Positions 23,576 to 32,842 are shown, numbered from the stretch's first letter. The stretch is 64,000 bases of DNA from Sunxiuqinia sp965230765 (GCA_965230765.1 CBDDLR010000001.1:1240001-1304000); one strand, 5' to 3'. Notes: a model not told the origin generated them from the sequence alone. Made by a program: numbers and translations.

Positions 23576-25453
23576 ATGGCTAGAAAAGAACCAACTCTAT
23601 CAACTGTTAAAAAGCTATTCGCTTACTCTGGAAACAGATGTGCTTTCCCAGAATGTTCAAATAAACTTATTGAAGATGAAATTCTGGTTGGTGAAATTTG
23701 TCATATTGAGGCTGCAGAAGCAGGAGGAATGAGGTTTAACAAAAAATCTAACGATGAACAAAGACGTCATTTTTCAAACTTAATTTTAATGTGTCCAATC
23801 TGTCATAAAAAGATTGATTCAAATGATGAAAGATATACTACAAGTATTATAAAAAAATGGAAAGAAGCACATGAAAAGAAATTTCAAGGAAGTAGTTTAG
23901 AAATTCCTGAAAATATAATAAAACGTTCAATTCAATTAGTTATGGAACAAAAAAATGATAATTCAGAAAATGGAGTACAATTCAATAATCAAGGAGAAAA
24001 TGTCAAAATTGATACTCAAATAGGTGTTCAGAATATATTTCATGACAAAAATAACGAATCAGAAATTATTGATTTTGGAAAAGGATATAGGCCAGTAATT
24101 AAAGCCTTTAAGGATGAAATAGATTTTGTTATAAAAAATTCGGATGATGATGACATTGAATATTATAAAGATGAAAGGCTCGGAAATAAAAGATATAGAA
24201 TCTACTATCTTCCAATTAGCAACTTGAAACTTAGGAAACATAATGGAAGAATAAAAGCAGATGTTAAAACCTTTGAGAAAAAAAATAATCGAGAGATTGA
24301 TGAAATAAATGAACAAAGTTTATTAAGAGACTTTTTAATCAATAACGATAAAAATCAAACTGAAAAGCTTAAAACTTTATTATCTACAGAAACACAGAGA
24401 GAACCAGCTGTAATTACTTGTGACGGTTTTCTAATTAATGGTAACAGGAGAAGAGCTGTATTCGAAGTTCTTTACAATGATAACTACCAAGATAAACAGT
24501 TTGAGAATATGAAAGTTGTTGTTTTGGACCCAAAAGTTGCATTACTTGATATCGAAAGGATTGAGAACAGATACCAATTACAAGATGAAGGGAAATCGGA
24601 ATATTCAGGATTAAATCGTGCATTATCTATCCGAGATAAGGTTGAAAATGGCTATACAGTTGAAGTTCAGCTCAAAGATGATCCGTTACATTACCATAAG
24701 AAAGGTCGTGAATTTATAAATGAAGTTAAAAAATATGACGCTGAGTATTTACATCCACTAGAATGTGCTGATAGATACTTAAAATATTTTGGAAAGGAAG
24801 GTTTGTATGAATTAATAACAGATGCGATTGGAAGTAAAGATGGACGCTGGCAAGCCTTAAAAGATTATAGTAATTTCTATTATGGAACTTTATTAAATGA
24901 TAGACAAAGAAGAAAATTTAAAATTCAGAAAGAAGACATTGGAAGAATTGAAGATGTTGCGTTTAAATTGATTAGAAAACGTGAACTTGGAGGTTTAGGA
25001 TCACTTTATTCCATAATTCGAAAGTTGAAAGATTACACTAATAACGAAGAAGCAAAAAAGCACATTTTTAAAATTACTAAGGAGGTTGATATTAAATTAC
25101 CTGCTGAAGAAATGATTGATCATAATACTAAAGAGCAAATATCTGAGAAAGTTGAAGATAAAAAATGGGGGAAATATTTTGAACAATGCATATTAACTAA
25201 CTTGCATCAAGCCGATTCTGTTGTTGGTAATGCAAGATTACAAGAGAAACCATTAGATCTTATAAAACAGGCACTTAAAAAATTGGAACATGAAAATCTT
25301 GATATAAAAAATATTAATGTTTTAGACGATCTGAATGAAGCTATTGACATTTTAAGAAAGATTCAACACAGATCAGAAGAATTGGGAACTGAGCTAGATC
25401 ATTATCGATATCAACTTAAAAAAGGCTTAAAAGACCACTTCAATGATTATTAA
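23576..25453 (+). CDS. HNH endonuclease fused to ParB-like domain
   Basis: This 625-aa protein joins two domains. Residues 15-100 form a zinc-bound HNH nuclease: Cys22/Cys27, GEICHIEAAEAGG with His43, HFSNLILMCPICHKKID with Asn68, Cys73, Cys76 and His77. After a polar linker with beta-like NNQGENVKID repeats, residues about 205-300 resemble the ParB/sulfiredoxin fold (YYLPISNLKLRK, then DGFLINGNRRRAVFEVL at 283-299). The remaining 320 residues are helical and charged. It overlaps the helicase gene by 11 bp. I infer a DNA-cleaving effector of a restriction-like system; the ParB-like part may bind nucleotide or DNA. Confidence 0.78.
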   Translation: MARKEPTLSTVKKLFAYSGNRCAFPECSNKLIEDEILVGEICHIEAAEAGGMRFNKKSNDEQRRHFSNLILMCPICHKKIDSNDERYTTSIIKKWKEAHEKKFQGSSLEIPENIIKRSIQLVMEQKNDNSENGVQFNNQGENVKIDTQIGVQNIFHDKNNESEIIDFGKGYRPVIKAFKDEIDFVIKNSDDDDIEYYKDERLGNKRYRIYYLPISNLKLRKHNGRIKADVKTFEKKNNREIDEINEQSLLRDFLINNDKNQTEKLKTLLSTETQREPAVITCDGFLINGNRRRAVFEVLYNDNYQDKQFENMKVVVLDPKVALLDIERIENRYQLQDEGKSEYSGLNRALSIRDKVENGYTVEVQLKDDPLHYHKKGREFINEVKKYDAEYLHPLECADRYLKYFGKEGLYELITDAIGSKDGRWQALKDYSNFYYGTLLNDRQRRKFKIQKEDIGRIEDVAFKLIRKRELGGLGSLYSIIRKLKDYTNNEEAKKHIFKITKEVDIKLPAEEMIDHNTKEQISEKVEDKKWGKYFEQCILTNLHQADSVVGNARLQEKPLDLIKQALKKLEHENLDIKNINVLDDLNEAIDILRKIQHRSEELGTELDHYRYQLKKGLKDHFNDY

Positions 25454-27347
25454 AGTTAACGATAAACAAATACATATTGTCAAGGAAAGTAATGATGTTA
25501 TCTACCCATACATTTTTGCGCAACTAGAATATTTTGGATTTAAGCAACTAGATATAACATATACCAAAAATTGCATTAATCTTGAAAACGACCTAAAAGA
25601 AGTTGTAGATTTTTTTAAACAGGAAGATATCAATCTTAATTTTTCTAAAACAAGTATTGATATTATAGAAAGGTATAAGATTAAAGCCTCCAATTTTAAT
25701 GAATTGCTGGATAAAGCCAAATCAATAAAAAAAGGCAATATAACAAAAACAGAATTTTTCCCATTTATTGATTTTCTATCAACATTACCGCGTAAATTAA
25801 AAGATCATCAAATAAAAGCAGCATTTCATTTATACCTTCTAAAAAATGGAGCTAACTTTTCTGTCCCTGGAAGTGGAAAAACCTCCGTGGTTCTTTCTGT
25901 TTATGAAAAGTTAAAGAACGACGACAAAGTGAATGTCCTTTTTGTAGTAGGGCCTCCTGCAAGCTTTCAGCCATGGCAAAATGAGTTTAAAGAAACTTTG
26001 GGTAGAATTCCAAGTACAACAATATTGGCTGGAGGAAATCAATCAACTAGAAAAAATGAATATTATACAATTTCGCGTAGAGCTTCTGAACTCTATTTAA
26101 CGACTTTCCAAACGATTCTAAAGGATTATAAAGAAGTAATGTTCTTTTTTAATCAGATCGGATTACATCCATATTTTGTAATTGATGAAGCACATTATAT
26201 GAAACAAATAGGAGGTTCTTGGGCAAATGCATTGTTAGAAATATCAAATTTTTCCAAGTATAGATGTATACTAACAGGGACACCAATGCCTAAAAGCTTT
26301 AAAGATATATTTAATTTATTTGATTTTTTATTCCCAGCCAATGAGCCATTAACCGAATCCGATAAAATTCAAATAGACATATGGGAAAAAGGTAAAAAGA
26401 ATGATTTAGTAAAAAATTTATTACTTGAGAGGATTGGACCCCTATTTTATCGTGTTCGTAAAAAAGATTTAGATCTAAGAAAGCCTAGCTTTCATCCTCC
26501 TATAATTATTTCAATGAATAAGCATGAACAACGAATATACGATTTAATCAAATCAAAAATTCATCAGTTATCCACAGATGATTATATATATAATGAAGAC
26601 CTATTGATGAAATTATGGAAGGGTAGAATGATAAGACTTAGGCAATGTATATCTTATCCAAAACTTATGCTCAAAAATATTAAAAACTATGAAGAAGATA
26701 TACTAATTGATAATACGGACCTATTAAAACTTATCAGAGATTATGATAACTTAGAATTGCCAGCAAAGCTCCAAGTTTTAATAACAAAGATTGAAGAACT
26801 CACAAGGCATAATCAGAAAGTTGTAATCTGGTCAAATTTTGTTCAGACACTCAAATTGATAAAAAAGCAATTAAAAATGCGAAGCTTTAGATGTGAGCTG
26901 ATATATGGTGGGACACCAATTCAAAAAAGCGGGGAAACAGAATTATTAAAGGAAAAAACAAGGGAGGAAATTAGAAATGAATTTGTTAATCCAAATAGTG
27001 GATTAGATATATTAATTGCTAACCCTGCAGCAGCCTCAGAATCGATATCATTGCACAAAACCTGCTTTCATGCAATTTATTATGATTTATCTTACAACGC
27101 AGCTCAATATTTGCAGTCTCTTGATAGAATCCATCGAGTGGGAGGTTCTGAGACAAACACTGCTAATTATTATTTTCTGCAGTATGAGAATTCTATAGAT
27201 CAGGACATTAAAAATAATCTTGAAGCAAAAGCAAGCAAGATGTATAGTATTATTGAAGAAGATTACGAAATTTACAACCTAGACATGTTTGAAGAATCAC
27301 AAGAAGATGATATTGCAGCATATAAAAGATTATTTCATTCTCACTAA
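25443..27347 (+). CDS. SNF2-family DNA helicase/translocase
   Basis: This 634-aa protein has a complete SF2/SNF2 motor: Walker A in FSVPGSGKTS (about 142-148), VVGPPASFQPWQNEF, DEAH box (248-251), motif III LTGTPMP, lobe 2 with VVIWSNFVQTL and IYGGTPI, and motif VI LQSLDRIHRVGG (about 557-568). The first 110 residues are a separate N-terminal domain of unknown kind. SNF2 motors translocate on double-stranded DNA and often accompany nucleases in phage defence. Its start overlaps the HNH-ParB gene and its stop is 2 bp from the methylase start, so tight coupling is expected. Confidence 0.88.
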   Translation: MIIKVNDKQIHIVKESNDVIYPYIFAQLEYFGFKQLDITYTKNCINLENDLKEVVDFFKQEDINLNFSKTSIDIIERYKIKASNFNELLDKAKSIKKGNITKTEFFPFIDFLSTLPRKLKDHQIKAAFHLYLLKNGANFSVPGSGKTSVVLSVYEKLKNDDKVNVLFVVGPPASFQPWQNEFKETLGRIPSTTILAGGNQSTRKNEYYTISRRASELYLTTFQTILKDYKEVMFFFNQIGLHPYFVIDEAHYMKQIGGSWANALLEISNFSKYRCILTGTPMPKSFKDIFNLFDFLFPANEPLTESDKIQIDIWEKGKKNDLVKNLLLERIGPLFYRVRKKDLDLRKPSFHPPIIISMNKHEQRIYDLIKSKIHQLSTDDYIYNEDLLMKLWKGRMIRLRQCISYPKLMLKNIKNYEEDILIDNTDLLKLIRDYDNLELPAKLQVLITKIEELTRHNQKVVIWSNFVQTLKLIKKQLKMRSFRCELIYGGTPIQKSGETELLKEKTREEIRNEFVNPNSGLDILIANPAAASESISLHKTCFHAIYYDLSYNAAQYLQSLDRIHRVGGSETNTANYYFLQYENSIDQDIKNNLEAKASKMYSIIEEDYEIYNLDMFEESQEDDIAAYKRLFHSH

Positions 27348-27349
27348 TT

Positions 27350-28285
27350 ATGGATATTGAAACTGGACATATTATCATAACTGATAAAAAGCATAAAAAG
27401 ATTAATCCACCTTTTGGTTATTTTGGATCTAAAAATAAACTAGCAATTGAACTTTGTAAAGATTTACCTCCTCATTATTGTTGGGTTGAGGCATTCTGCG
27501 GTTCTGCTGCTATGACATTAGCAAAACAACAAGCACCCATCGAAGTAATAAATGATATTGATAAGGAAATAGTCAATTTATTTTGCCAGCTAAGAGAAAA
27601 TAACGAGAAGCTATGCACTCAGATATATCTAACTCCATATTCTAGTCAGGAATTAAAAGATGCAAGAAAAAAGTCTCAAAATGATAGTGATCTAGAAAGA
27701 GCAAGAAAATTTCTTGTTCAATCAATGATGGCAATTAATGGTATTTTTGGTGAACAACGCTCCGGATTTTCTATTTCTAACTCATATTCAAGGAATAATC
27801 TTGAAGCTAGAGTCAATAGATGGAATAATCTTCCCAAAAGAATTTCTGAAGTTGTAGATAGATTTAAGAATGTTAGAGTTGAAAATAGAGATGCAATTGA
27901 TTTATTGAAGAAATTCATTAAACGACCTGCTACACTAGTTTATTTGGATCCACCGTATCTTGGGAATAGGACTAATGGTTATGATAATGATGTGAATGAT
28001 GAAAAATATCATACCGAACTTCTCAGATTGGCAAACAGAGCAAAATGTATGATTTTTATAAGTGGGTATGAAAATGAACTATATGACTCAATCCTTAAAA
28101 ATAGTCGTGGCTGGATAAAAAAGAAAATTGAAACTGAAACAAAAGATCAAAGAGGAAACAGTCACCCTCGTGTTGAAGTCATATGGATGAATAAACATTT
28201 TATAAGAGCTCAACAGAAAAACAAGATACCTATCCGTTTAACTGAAAAAGAAAAGAATCAAAATAAGATAAACCCAGAAAGATAA
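27350..28285 (+). CDS. D12-class N6-adenine DNA methyltransferase
   Basis: The 311-aa product has the alpha-group (Dam/DpnM, D12) order: PFGYFGSKNKLA at 21-32 (motif X), FCGSAA at 49-54 (SAM-binding motif I), NDIDKEIVNLF, and catalytic DPPY at 200-203 followed by a target-recognition-like C-terminus. It would methylate adenine in a specific DNA site. As the last gene of the operon it is the natural self-marking enzyme for the HNH-ParB/helicase pair. Recognition site cannot be read from sequence. Confidence 0.9.
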   Translation: MDIETGHIIITDKKHKKINPPFGYFGSKNKLAIELCKDLPPHYCWVEAFCGSAAMTLAKQQAPIEVINDIDKEIVNLFCQLRENNEKLCTQIYLTPYSSQELKDARKKSQNDSDLERARKFLVQSMMAINGIFGEQRSGFSISNSYSRNNLEARVNRWNNLPKRISEVVDRFKNVRVENRDAIDLLKKFIKRPATLVYLDPPYLGNRTNGYDNDVNDEKYHTELLRLANRAKCMIFISGYENELYDSILKNSRGWIKKKIETETKDQRGNSHPRVEVIWMNKHFIRAQQKNKIPIRLTEKEKNQNKINPER

Positions 28286-28361
28286 AACAATCACCTAATT
28301 TTTTAACTCATACTTAACACCACCCAAAACAGTTAAAAGACCCCTAACTCGCATATGTCTA

Positions 28362-28441
28362 TAGACTAGTGCTTTTAAATTGAGTGCGGAATTTCTGTGC
28401 TTTCCATTCACGGATTACGAGTCTTTATACTAGCACCAGAG
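28362..28441. repeat. Hairpin repeat P, right copy (decayed)
   Basis: It matches 21151-21231 in the same orientation through TTTTAAATTG, TGCTTTCCATTCA and ACGAGTCT...GCACCAGAG, with many substitutions. The remainder of the 219-bp gap between the methylase and the MFS gene shows nothing I can name. Confidence 0.55.
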
Positions 28442-28504
28442 GATCAGTTCGTTAAAAATTAGCTGGCATTCATAATTATCAATTTTATGAACTACCTTTA
28501 AGCT

Positions 28505-29773
28505 ATGCCTCAGCAAAACACACATACATTTCAGCAAAATAAGCATGGGCGGTGGGCAATCATCATCTGTTTGTTCCTGGCAGGAGAGCTGATTTTTGGG
28601 CTTCCGTTTCATGTTGCGCGTTTCTTTCGGCCAAGCTTGCTTGAGGTGTTGCAAATGAATAATTCACAACTGGGTGATGCCATTTCCATTTACGGTATCA
28701 CTGCCACCCTTTCCTATTTCCCGGGAGGTATGATCGCTGATCGGTTTTCATCCAGAAAGCTGATGAGCCTTTCATTGTTTGCCACTGCCCTGGGTGGGAT
28801 TTGGTTCAGCACCTTCCCGAATCAAGTTGGGTTATCCATTTTGTTTGGGTACTGGGGGTTCACCACCATTTTGTTGTTTTGGTCGTCTATGTTGCGCACC
28901 ACCCGCGAATGGGGTGGGAAACTGGCCCAGGGGCGGGCCTTTGGATTGCTGGATGGTGGCCGGGGGTTGGTTGCTGCCGGGGCGGCCAGCGTTGGGGTGT
29001 TTATTTTAGCCAGTATGATGCCGACCGATGTAATGCATTCATCACCACTTGAAAGGAAGCATGCCATGCAGGCAGTTATCTGGTTATACACGCTGCTAAC
29101 CGTTGCCGCAGGAATATTGGTTTGGTTTATCATTCCCGATACCCAAACAGACAGGCTCCCAAATCCATTTAAAGGGCTGAGGCAAGTATTGAGGAAGCGT
29201 GCAACCTGGCTACAGGCTACCATAATTATATGTGCGTATTGTGGGTACAAGGGGCTCGATTTTTATGCGCAATATGGTATGCTGACACTGGGCATGAATG
29301 AGGTGGAAGCCTCCCGGTTTGTATCCAATGCTGGTTACCTGCGTGCCGTGGGTGCTATTGGTGCAGGAATCATTGCCGACAGGCTAAGTACCCGAAAAAC
29401 CATTATCGGTGCTTTTTGCCTGGGCATGGCCAGCTATGTGCTACTGTCCGCCATCTTTCCCGGTACTCAGGGAGCAGGGATCATCCTGGCGAACCTGCTG
29501 ATTTCCTTCCTGGCTTTTTATGCGCTTCGTGGAATTTATTTTGCCTTGTTTGAAGAAACCCATGTTCCCGGAATCCTCACCGGAACAACCATTGGCGTGG
29601 TATCGCTCATTGGCTACACCCCCGATATTTACTTTTACTCCATTGTTGGCCGAATACTGGATAACAACCCGGGCGTGGAAGGTTTTTACCAGTTTTTCTA
29701 CCTCCAGTTGGGCATTGCCATCGCCGGACTATTGGCTGCGGTTTGGCTAACAACAAAAAACGGGCGAGCCTAA
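28505..29773 (+). CDS. MFS transporter
   Basis: This 422-aa protein has twelve likely membrane segments and the major-facilitator loop motif between helices 2 and 3 (GGMIADRFSSRK), repeated in degenerate form as GIIADRLSTRK between helices 8 and 9. The substrate is unknown; the overall look is that of the nitrate/phosphate-ester or organic-anion transporter groups. Its GC content is higher than that of the preceding operon, so it seems to belong to the host backbone or a different import. It lies inside the repeat-bounded segment. Confidence 0.85.
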   Translation: MPQQNTHTFQQNKHGRWAIIICLFLAGELIFGLPFHVARFFRPSLLEVLQMNNSQLGDAISIYGITATLSYFPGGMIADRFSSRKLMSLSLFATALGGIWFSTFPNQVGLSILFGYWGFTTILLFWSSMLRTTREWGGKLAQGRAFGLLDGGRGLVAAGAASVGVFILASMMPTDVMHSSPLERKHAMQAVIWLYTLLTVAAGILVWFIIPDTQTDRLPNPFKGLRQVLRKRATWLQATIIICAYCGYKGLDFYAQYGMLTLGMNEVEASRFVSNAGYLRAVGAIGAGIIADRLSTRKTIIGAFCLGMASYVLLSAIFPGTQGAGIILANLLISFLAFYALRGIYFALFEETHVPGILTGTTIGVVSLIGYTPDIYFYSIVGRILDNNPGVEGFYQFFYLQLGIAIAGLLAAVWLTTKNGRA

Positions 29774-29789
29774 TCTTTCTCTATTCACG

Positions 29790-29926
29790 AACAACGTAGT
29801 CCGAAGGGTTTCGCCATAATCATGGAACGATGGTAAAGCACCAAAGGTGCGTAGTCAAACTAGTACGAAGGTTCAAGCTACAATTCTTTAAATTGCACAA
29901 CGATTACAAATCGGCGTGAGCAGGGA
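29790..29926. repeat. Repeat H, copy 4
   Basis: It has the same block order as copies 2 and 3: GTAGTCCGAAGGGTTTCGCC, AATCATGGAACGATGG, GCACCAAAGGTGCG, AATTCTTTAAATT and ACGATTACAAATCGG, ending at GAGCAGGG. It adjoins repeat R copy C as copy 2 adjoins copy B. Confidence 0.65.
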
Positions 29927-30197
29927 TCGCATATAACAAATGTTTGCTCGTGCGGCATGTTCTTATGGGGCGTTGCCCCAAACCCCAAATTCTTTTTTAA
30001 ATTGACTCAAAAAAGAATTCAAAAAAAGTCAAGGCTGACCAAGCTTTTAAGAGAAAACTACGGGTCAAAAATGCAACACAATCCATCTCGTCGCTCTGCT
30101 CCTCAAACAGGGATTGCTTACCCGAGCCTTCCCCTATTTTTTCTCTTGTTTTCTAGATCAAAAGCTTGGTAGGCCTGACAATAAGCTGATATTTAAT
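29927..30197. repeat. Repeat R, copy C (271 bp, long form)
   Basis: It is nearly identical to 22748-23018 and in direct orientation, 7179 bp downstream. Its open frame (29957-30172) differs from the copy B frame at only a few codons, as expected for duplicated DNA rather than a conserved protein. Confidence 0.8.
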
Positions 30198-30208
30198 CTA
30201 AATACAAA

Positions 30209-30304
30209 GTCCCTTTAAGGGAAGTCGTTGAAATTCAGGTTCTCTTTAGGGTTAGGGTAAAACTGAATTTCATGAAATACACAATTATGCTTACTTTTTG
30301 GACA
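30209..30304. repeat. MITE-like element, copy 3 (left end missing)
   Basis: It matches the right two thirds of the 2430-2572 element, from TCCCTTTAAGGGAAGTCG to CTTTTTGGACA. The left inverted repeat has been lost. Confidence 0.75.
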
Positions 30305-30310
30305 TACTCT

Positions 30311-30451
30311 TGTCTTTCAACCTAGCCCGAAGGGCTTTGCCATAATCATGAAATGCTAATCAAGCACCAAAGGTGCGTAGTCAAACTAGTATGAAGGTTC
30401 AAACTACAATTCTATAAATTGCACACCGATTACAAATCGGCGCGAACAGGG
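30311..30451. repeat. Repeat H, copy 5
   Basis: It contains TAGCCCGAAGGGCTTTGCC, AATCATGAAATGCT, GCACCAAAGGTGCG, AATTCTATAAATT and CCGATTACAAATCGGC. It ends at the dinD stop codon. Confidence 0.6.
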
Positions 30452-31291
30452 TTATTGTAATCTATCCGGATTCTTCCCTATCCTCTTTGACTCAGAGTTT
30501 ACCCTTCGTTCCAGCTTTTTTATGTCTTCTTCTGGAGGAAGTTCTTCGGGCATAATTCCACGTTGAAGTAATATATCCCTTACTCCTTTATTATTGGTTA
30601 CATGTTCTCCTGAGATTTGTTGTTCAGTATGAAGTCCTTTATCTTTTGTATTAAATACCGTAATCTCAGTAGCAAAGTCCTTTGCTTTTATGGTAATTGT
30701 TGGCAAGAAATCGGCTAATGCCCTACCTTGTGGAACTCCCAGGCTTTCTTTCATTTGTTTAGTGGTTCGGTTAAAAAGCGCTTTATCCCCTTTGCTCCTT
30801 ATGGTTCCAAAGTTTCTATCATTACCCGTACGTTCATAAATAAGTTCTGATAGTTCTTTTTCAGAAAGGGTAAGTTTTTGACGTGCTTGCAAACGTTCCC
30901 ATTCATCAATTCTTTTTGCCACTAGTTCAAACTTACGGGTTTGCATGGCAAAATAATTTTGTGCAAACGCAATAGCCTCTTTTCTAGGATCACCATTTTG
31001 TGCTATCAAATAACAGGCATACCTGGTAAGCATTATGTCAGGTATATCTTTACTTGCCCCTTTGGGCATTGCTATCGTTTTGTTGACGTCAACAAAATGA
31101 TCAGGAATCATGTTACCTGTAGCCTCGCAAGTAGTTTTGGCTTTAGTAATAACCAGATTAAAATTACGCCATTCTGAATATCCCAATAGGTGCTGTAAAT
31201 CCCTTGCAAACCAAAATTCGATTCCGTTTTCGGTTGTTTGTGAATGATCCTCAAAATTATTAGAAAGTGACTTGATTATTTCTGTTTTCAT
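30452..31291 (-). CDS. dinD: DinD-like DNA-damage-inducible protein
   Basis: This 279-aa protein matches DinD over its length: an N-terminal BRO-type domain with IEFWFARDLQHLLGYSEWRNF (shortened here to the clear part WFARDLQHLLGY), LTRYACYLIAQNGDPRKEAIAFAQNYF in the middle, and a C-terminal region with GRALADFLPTI and HVTNNKGVRDILLQRGI. DinD inhibits RecA strand exchange in E. coli and is SOS-induced there. No LexA-type box was recognised upstream. It lies at the edge of the repeat-rich accessory region. Confidence 0.88.
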   Translation of the reverse strand: MKTEIIKSLSNNFEDHSQTTENGIEFWFARDLQHLLGYSEWRNFNLVITKAKTTCEATGNMIPDHFVDVNKTIAMPKGASKDIPDIMLTRYACYLIAQNGDPRKEAIAFAQNYFAMQTRKFELVAKRIDEWERLQARQKLTLSEKELSELIYERTGNDRNFGTIRSKGDKALFNRTTKQMKESLGVPQGRALADFLPTITIKAKDFATEITVFNTKDKGLHTEQQISGEHVTNNKGVRDILLQRGIMPEELPPEEDIKKLERRVNSESKRIGKNPDRLQ

Positions 31292-31450
31292 AGGGTGATA
31301 TTTTTCCGTGTAAATCTAATTTTTCCGCTTGCACTAATTTAAGAAATATCAAGGTTCTATGGAAAATTGATAGATATTATTTATTCACAAACAAGCCATG
31401 CACTACGGACAGGGCTTTTCGACTTTACCCCGTTGGGACTTTCTTAAGCG

Positions 31451-32581
31451 CTATGGTTGTATATTTCCTTCTTGTGTGTAGTCTGTATAAATTGCCTTTT
31501 CAAACACTTGCCAGTGAGCATCAGTCATGCGGTCGGGGGTAAACAGGCAAATGCCGGTAGCCCCGTTTTGCATGGATTGGCGAATAGCATCTTCCAGCTC
31601 TTCGGGCAGCAAGCCGTGGTTTTCCGGGTCGGGTTCGCTGGCTTTGTTTTCGGGTTTGGGGCAAATAAACAATCCACTGTAAAATGGTATGGAATGATTG
31701 ATGGCCTCGGTTCCTTCCTTGCACATGTTGCCAATCCACTCAGTGCCTTCCAGGTAAAAGTCGTTGTAGTTCATGGGGTAAACGGCATCCAGGTTCCATT
31801 TCTCCCACTCCTGTCGTGCAATTTGTTTGGCATGCGAAAACGGGCCGGGAAATACGGCGGCGTTAATCTGCTTGTTTTTGCTGTGTGCCACCTCTGCCAG
31901 GCGGTTCACCATATTGGTGATCAGGTCGTAACGGAACTGACGCCACGCTTCGTTTTGCGAAGGGTCTTCTACCTCCAGGATATTCACACCAGTTTGCTCT
32001 TGAAAATCAGCCACACATTTATCGCAATAGCAGTAGTCGTATTTGGGGTATTCCTTATCCATCACCAAGCCGTACTTTTCCCATAAGCCACGAGCCAGGA
32101 TCACATCCGGGTAACGGATAAAATCCAGGTGAACCGCATCCACTTCCGGCACATCAGCCACCAAACCATACAAATCAGCCAGGAACTCATACACTTCTTC
32201 CCGGTTCGGACATAAAAACTGGTAGTGATCTACATAAACCGGTTTATCAAAAGCCGACTCACCCAATCCGTTTACTGCGTACCATTCCGGTTTCAGCTTT
32301 GGGTTGGTGTGCTGCACCATGGTAGGTATCCAGGTATGGAATTCAAGCCCAACCTCCTTGGCAATCTTCCCTACCCTTGCATAGGTAGAAGGATTATGCC
32401 CGCCGGAATACATAAGCCCGTCAATACCTTTGTTTTTTAAATCGGTGAAATATTCACTTATTTCTTCATTGGTTTGATCACCGGGGCCACCCACCCAGCC
32501 GTAGCAAGGTATTTTTGTTTTTTCAGGGGCAGTGCAGGCAGTAAGTACAACAATTATTAAAAGGTATAATATCTTCTTCAT
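31451..32581 (-). CDS. Lipoprotein with glycoside-hydrolase-like TIM barrel (GHL10/DUF187 type)
   Basis: The 376-aa product has a lipoprotein signal (LIIVVLTACTAP, Cys about 16) and one barrel domain. Signature stretches are GIDGLMYSGGHNP, GLEFHTWIPTMVQ, DAVHLDFIRYPD, a CYCDKCVADFQEQTG segment and WNLDAVYPMNYNDF, the pattern seen in YngK-like family 10 'GHL' proteins. It would sit at the envelope and act on an unknown glycan. No SusC/SusD pair is nearby, so it is not part of an evident polysaccharide locus. Confidence 0.75.
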   Translation of the reverse strand: MKKILYLLIIVVLTACTAPEKTKIPCYGWVGGPGDQTNEEISEYFTDLKNKGIDGLMYSGGHNPSTYARVGKIAKEVGLEFHTWIPTMVQHTNPKLKPEWYAVNGLGESAFDKPVYVDHYQFLCPNREEVYEFLADLYGLVADVPEVDAVHLDFIRYPDVILARGLWEKYGLVMDKEYPKYDYCYCDKCVADFQEQTGVNILEVEDPSQNEAWRQFRYDLITNMVNRLAEVAHSKNKQINAAVFPGPFSHAKQIARQEWEKWNLDAVYPMNYNDFYLEGTEWIGNMCKEGTEAINHSIPFYSGLFICPKPENKASEPDPENHGLLPEELEDAIRQSMQNGATGICLFTPDRMTDAHWQVFEKAIYTDYTQEGNIQP

Positions 32582-32842
32582 AGTTTTTGGTTTAGCGATT
32601 ATAAATCAAACATCTAAGTTACAAAGAAAAGCAGGGCAGGGAAAGGGTAGAATATTGCACATTTTCTTTATTCGTTGTCGTATGTCTACGTGGAGCAAGC
32701 TTTGCCAATCAATTTTTTACATTTTATAAGGAGTATGTAATTGGAATATTACTAGGCACAAATATTAAATCACTTTCATTGTGAATATACGTTCACTATG
32801 TTATATTTATCTGAACATTCGAACAACCCTAATTCAATTTAA

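Noticed and set aside
23222..28320. Prophage or integrative element around the defence-type operon
   Set aside because: No integrase, phage structural gene or tRNA attachment site was found; only dispersed repeats flank it.
31457..32086. 209-codon plus-strand ORF opposite the GH-like lipoprotein
   Set aside because: The minus-strand frame has a lipobox and barrel motifs; the plus frame shows only hydrophobic low-complexity sequence.
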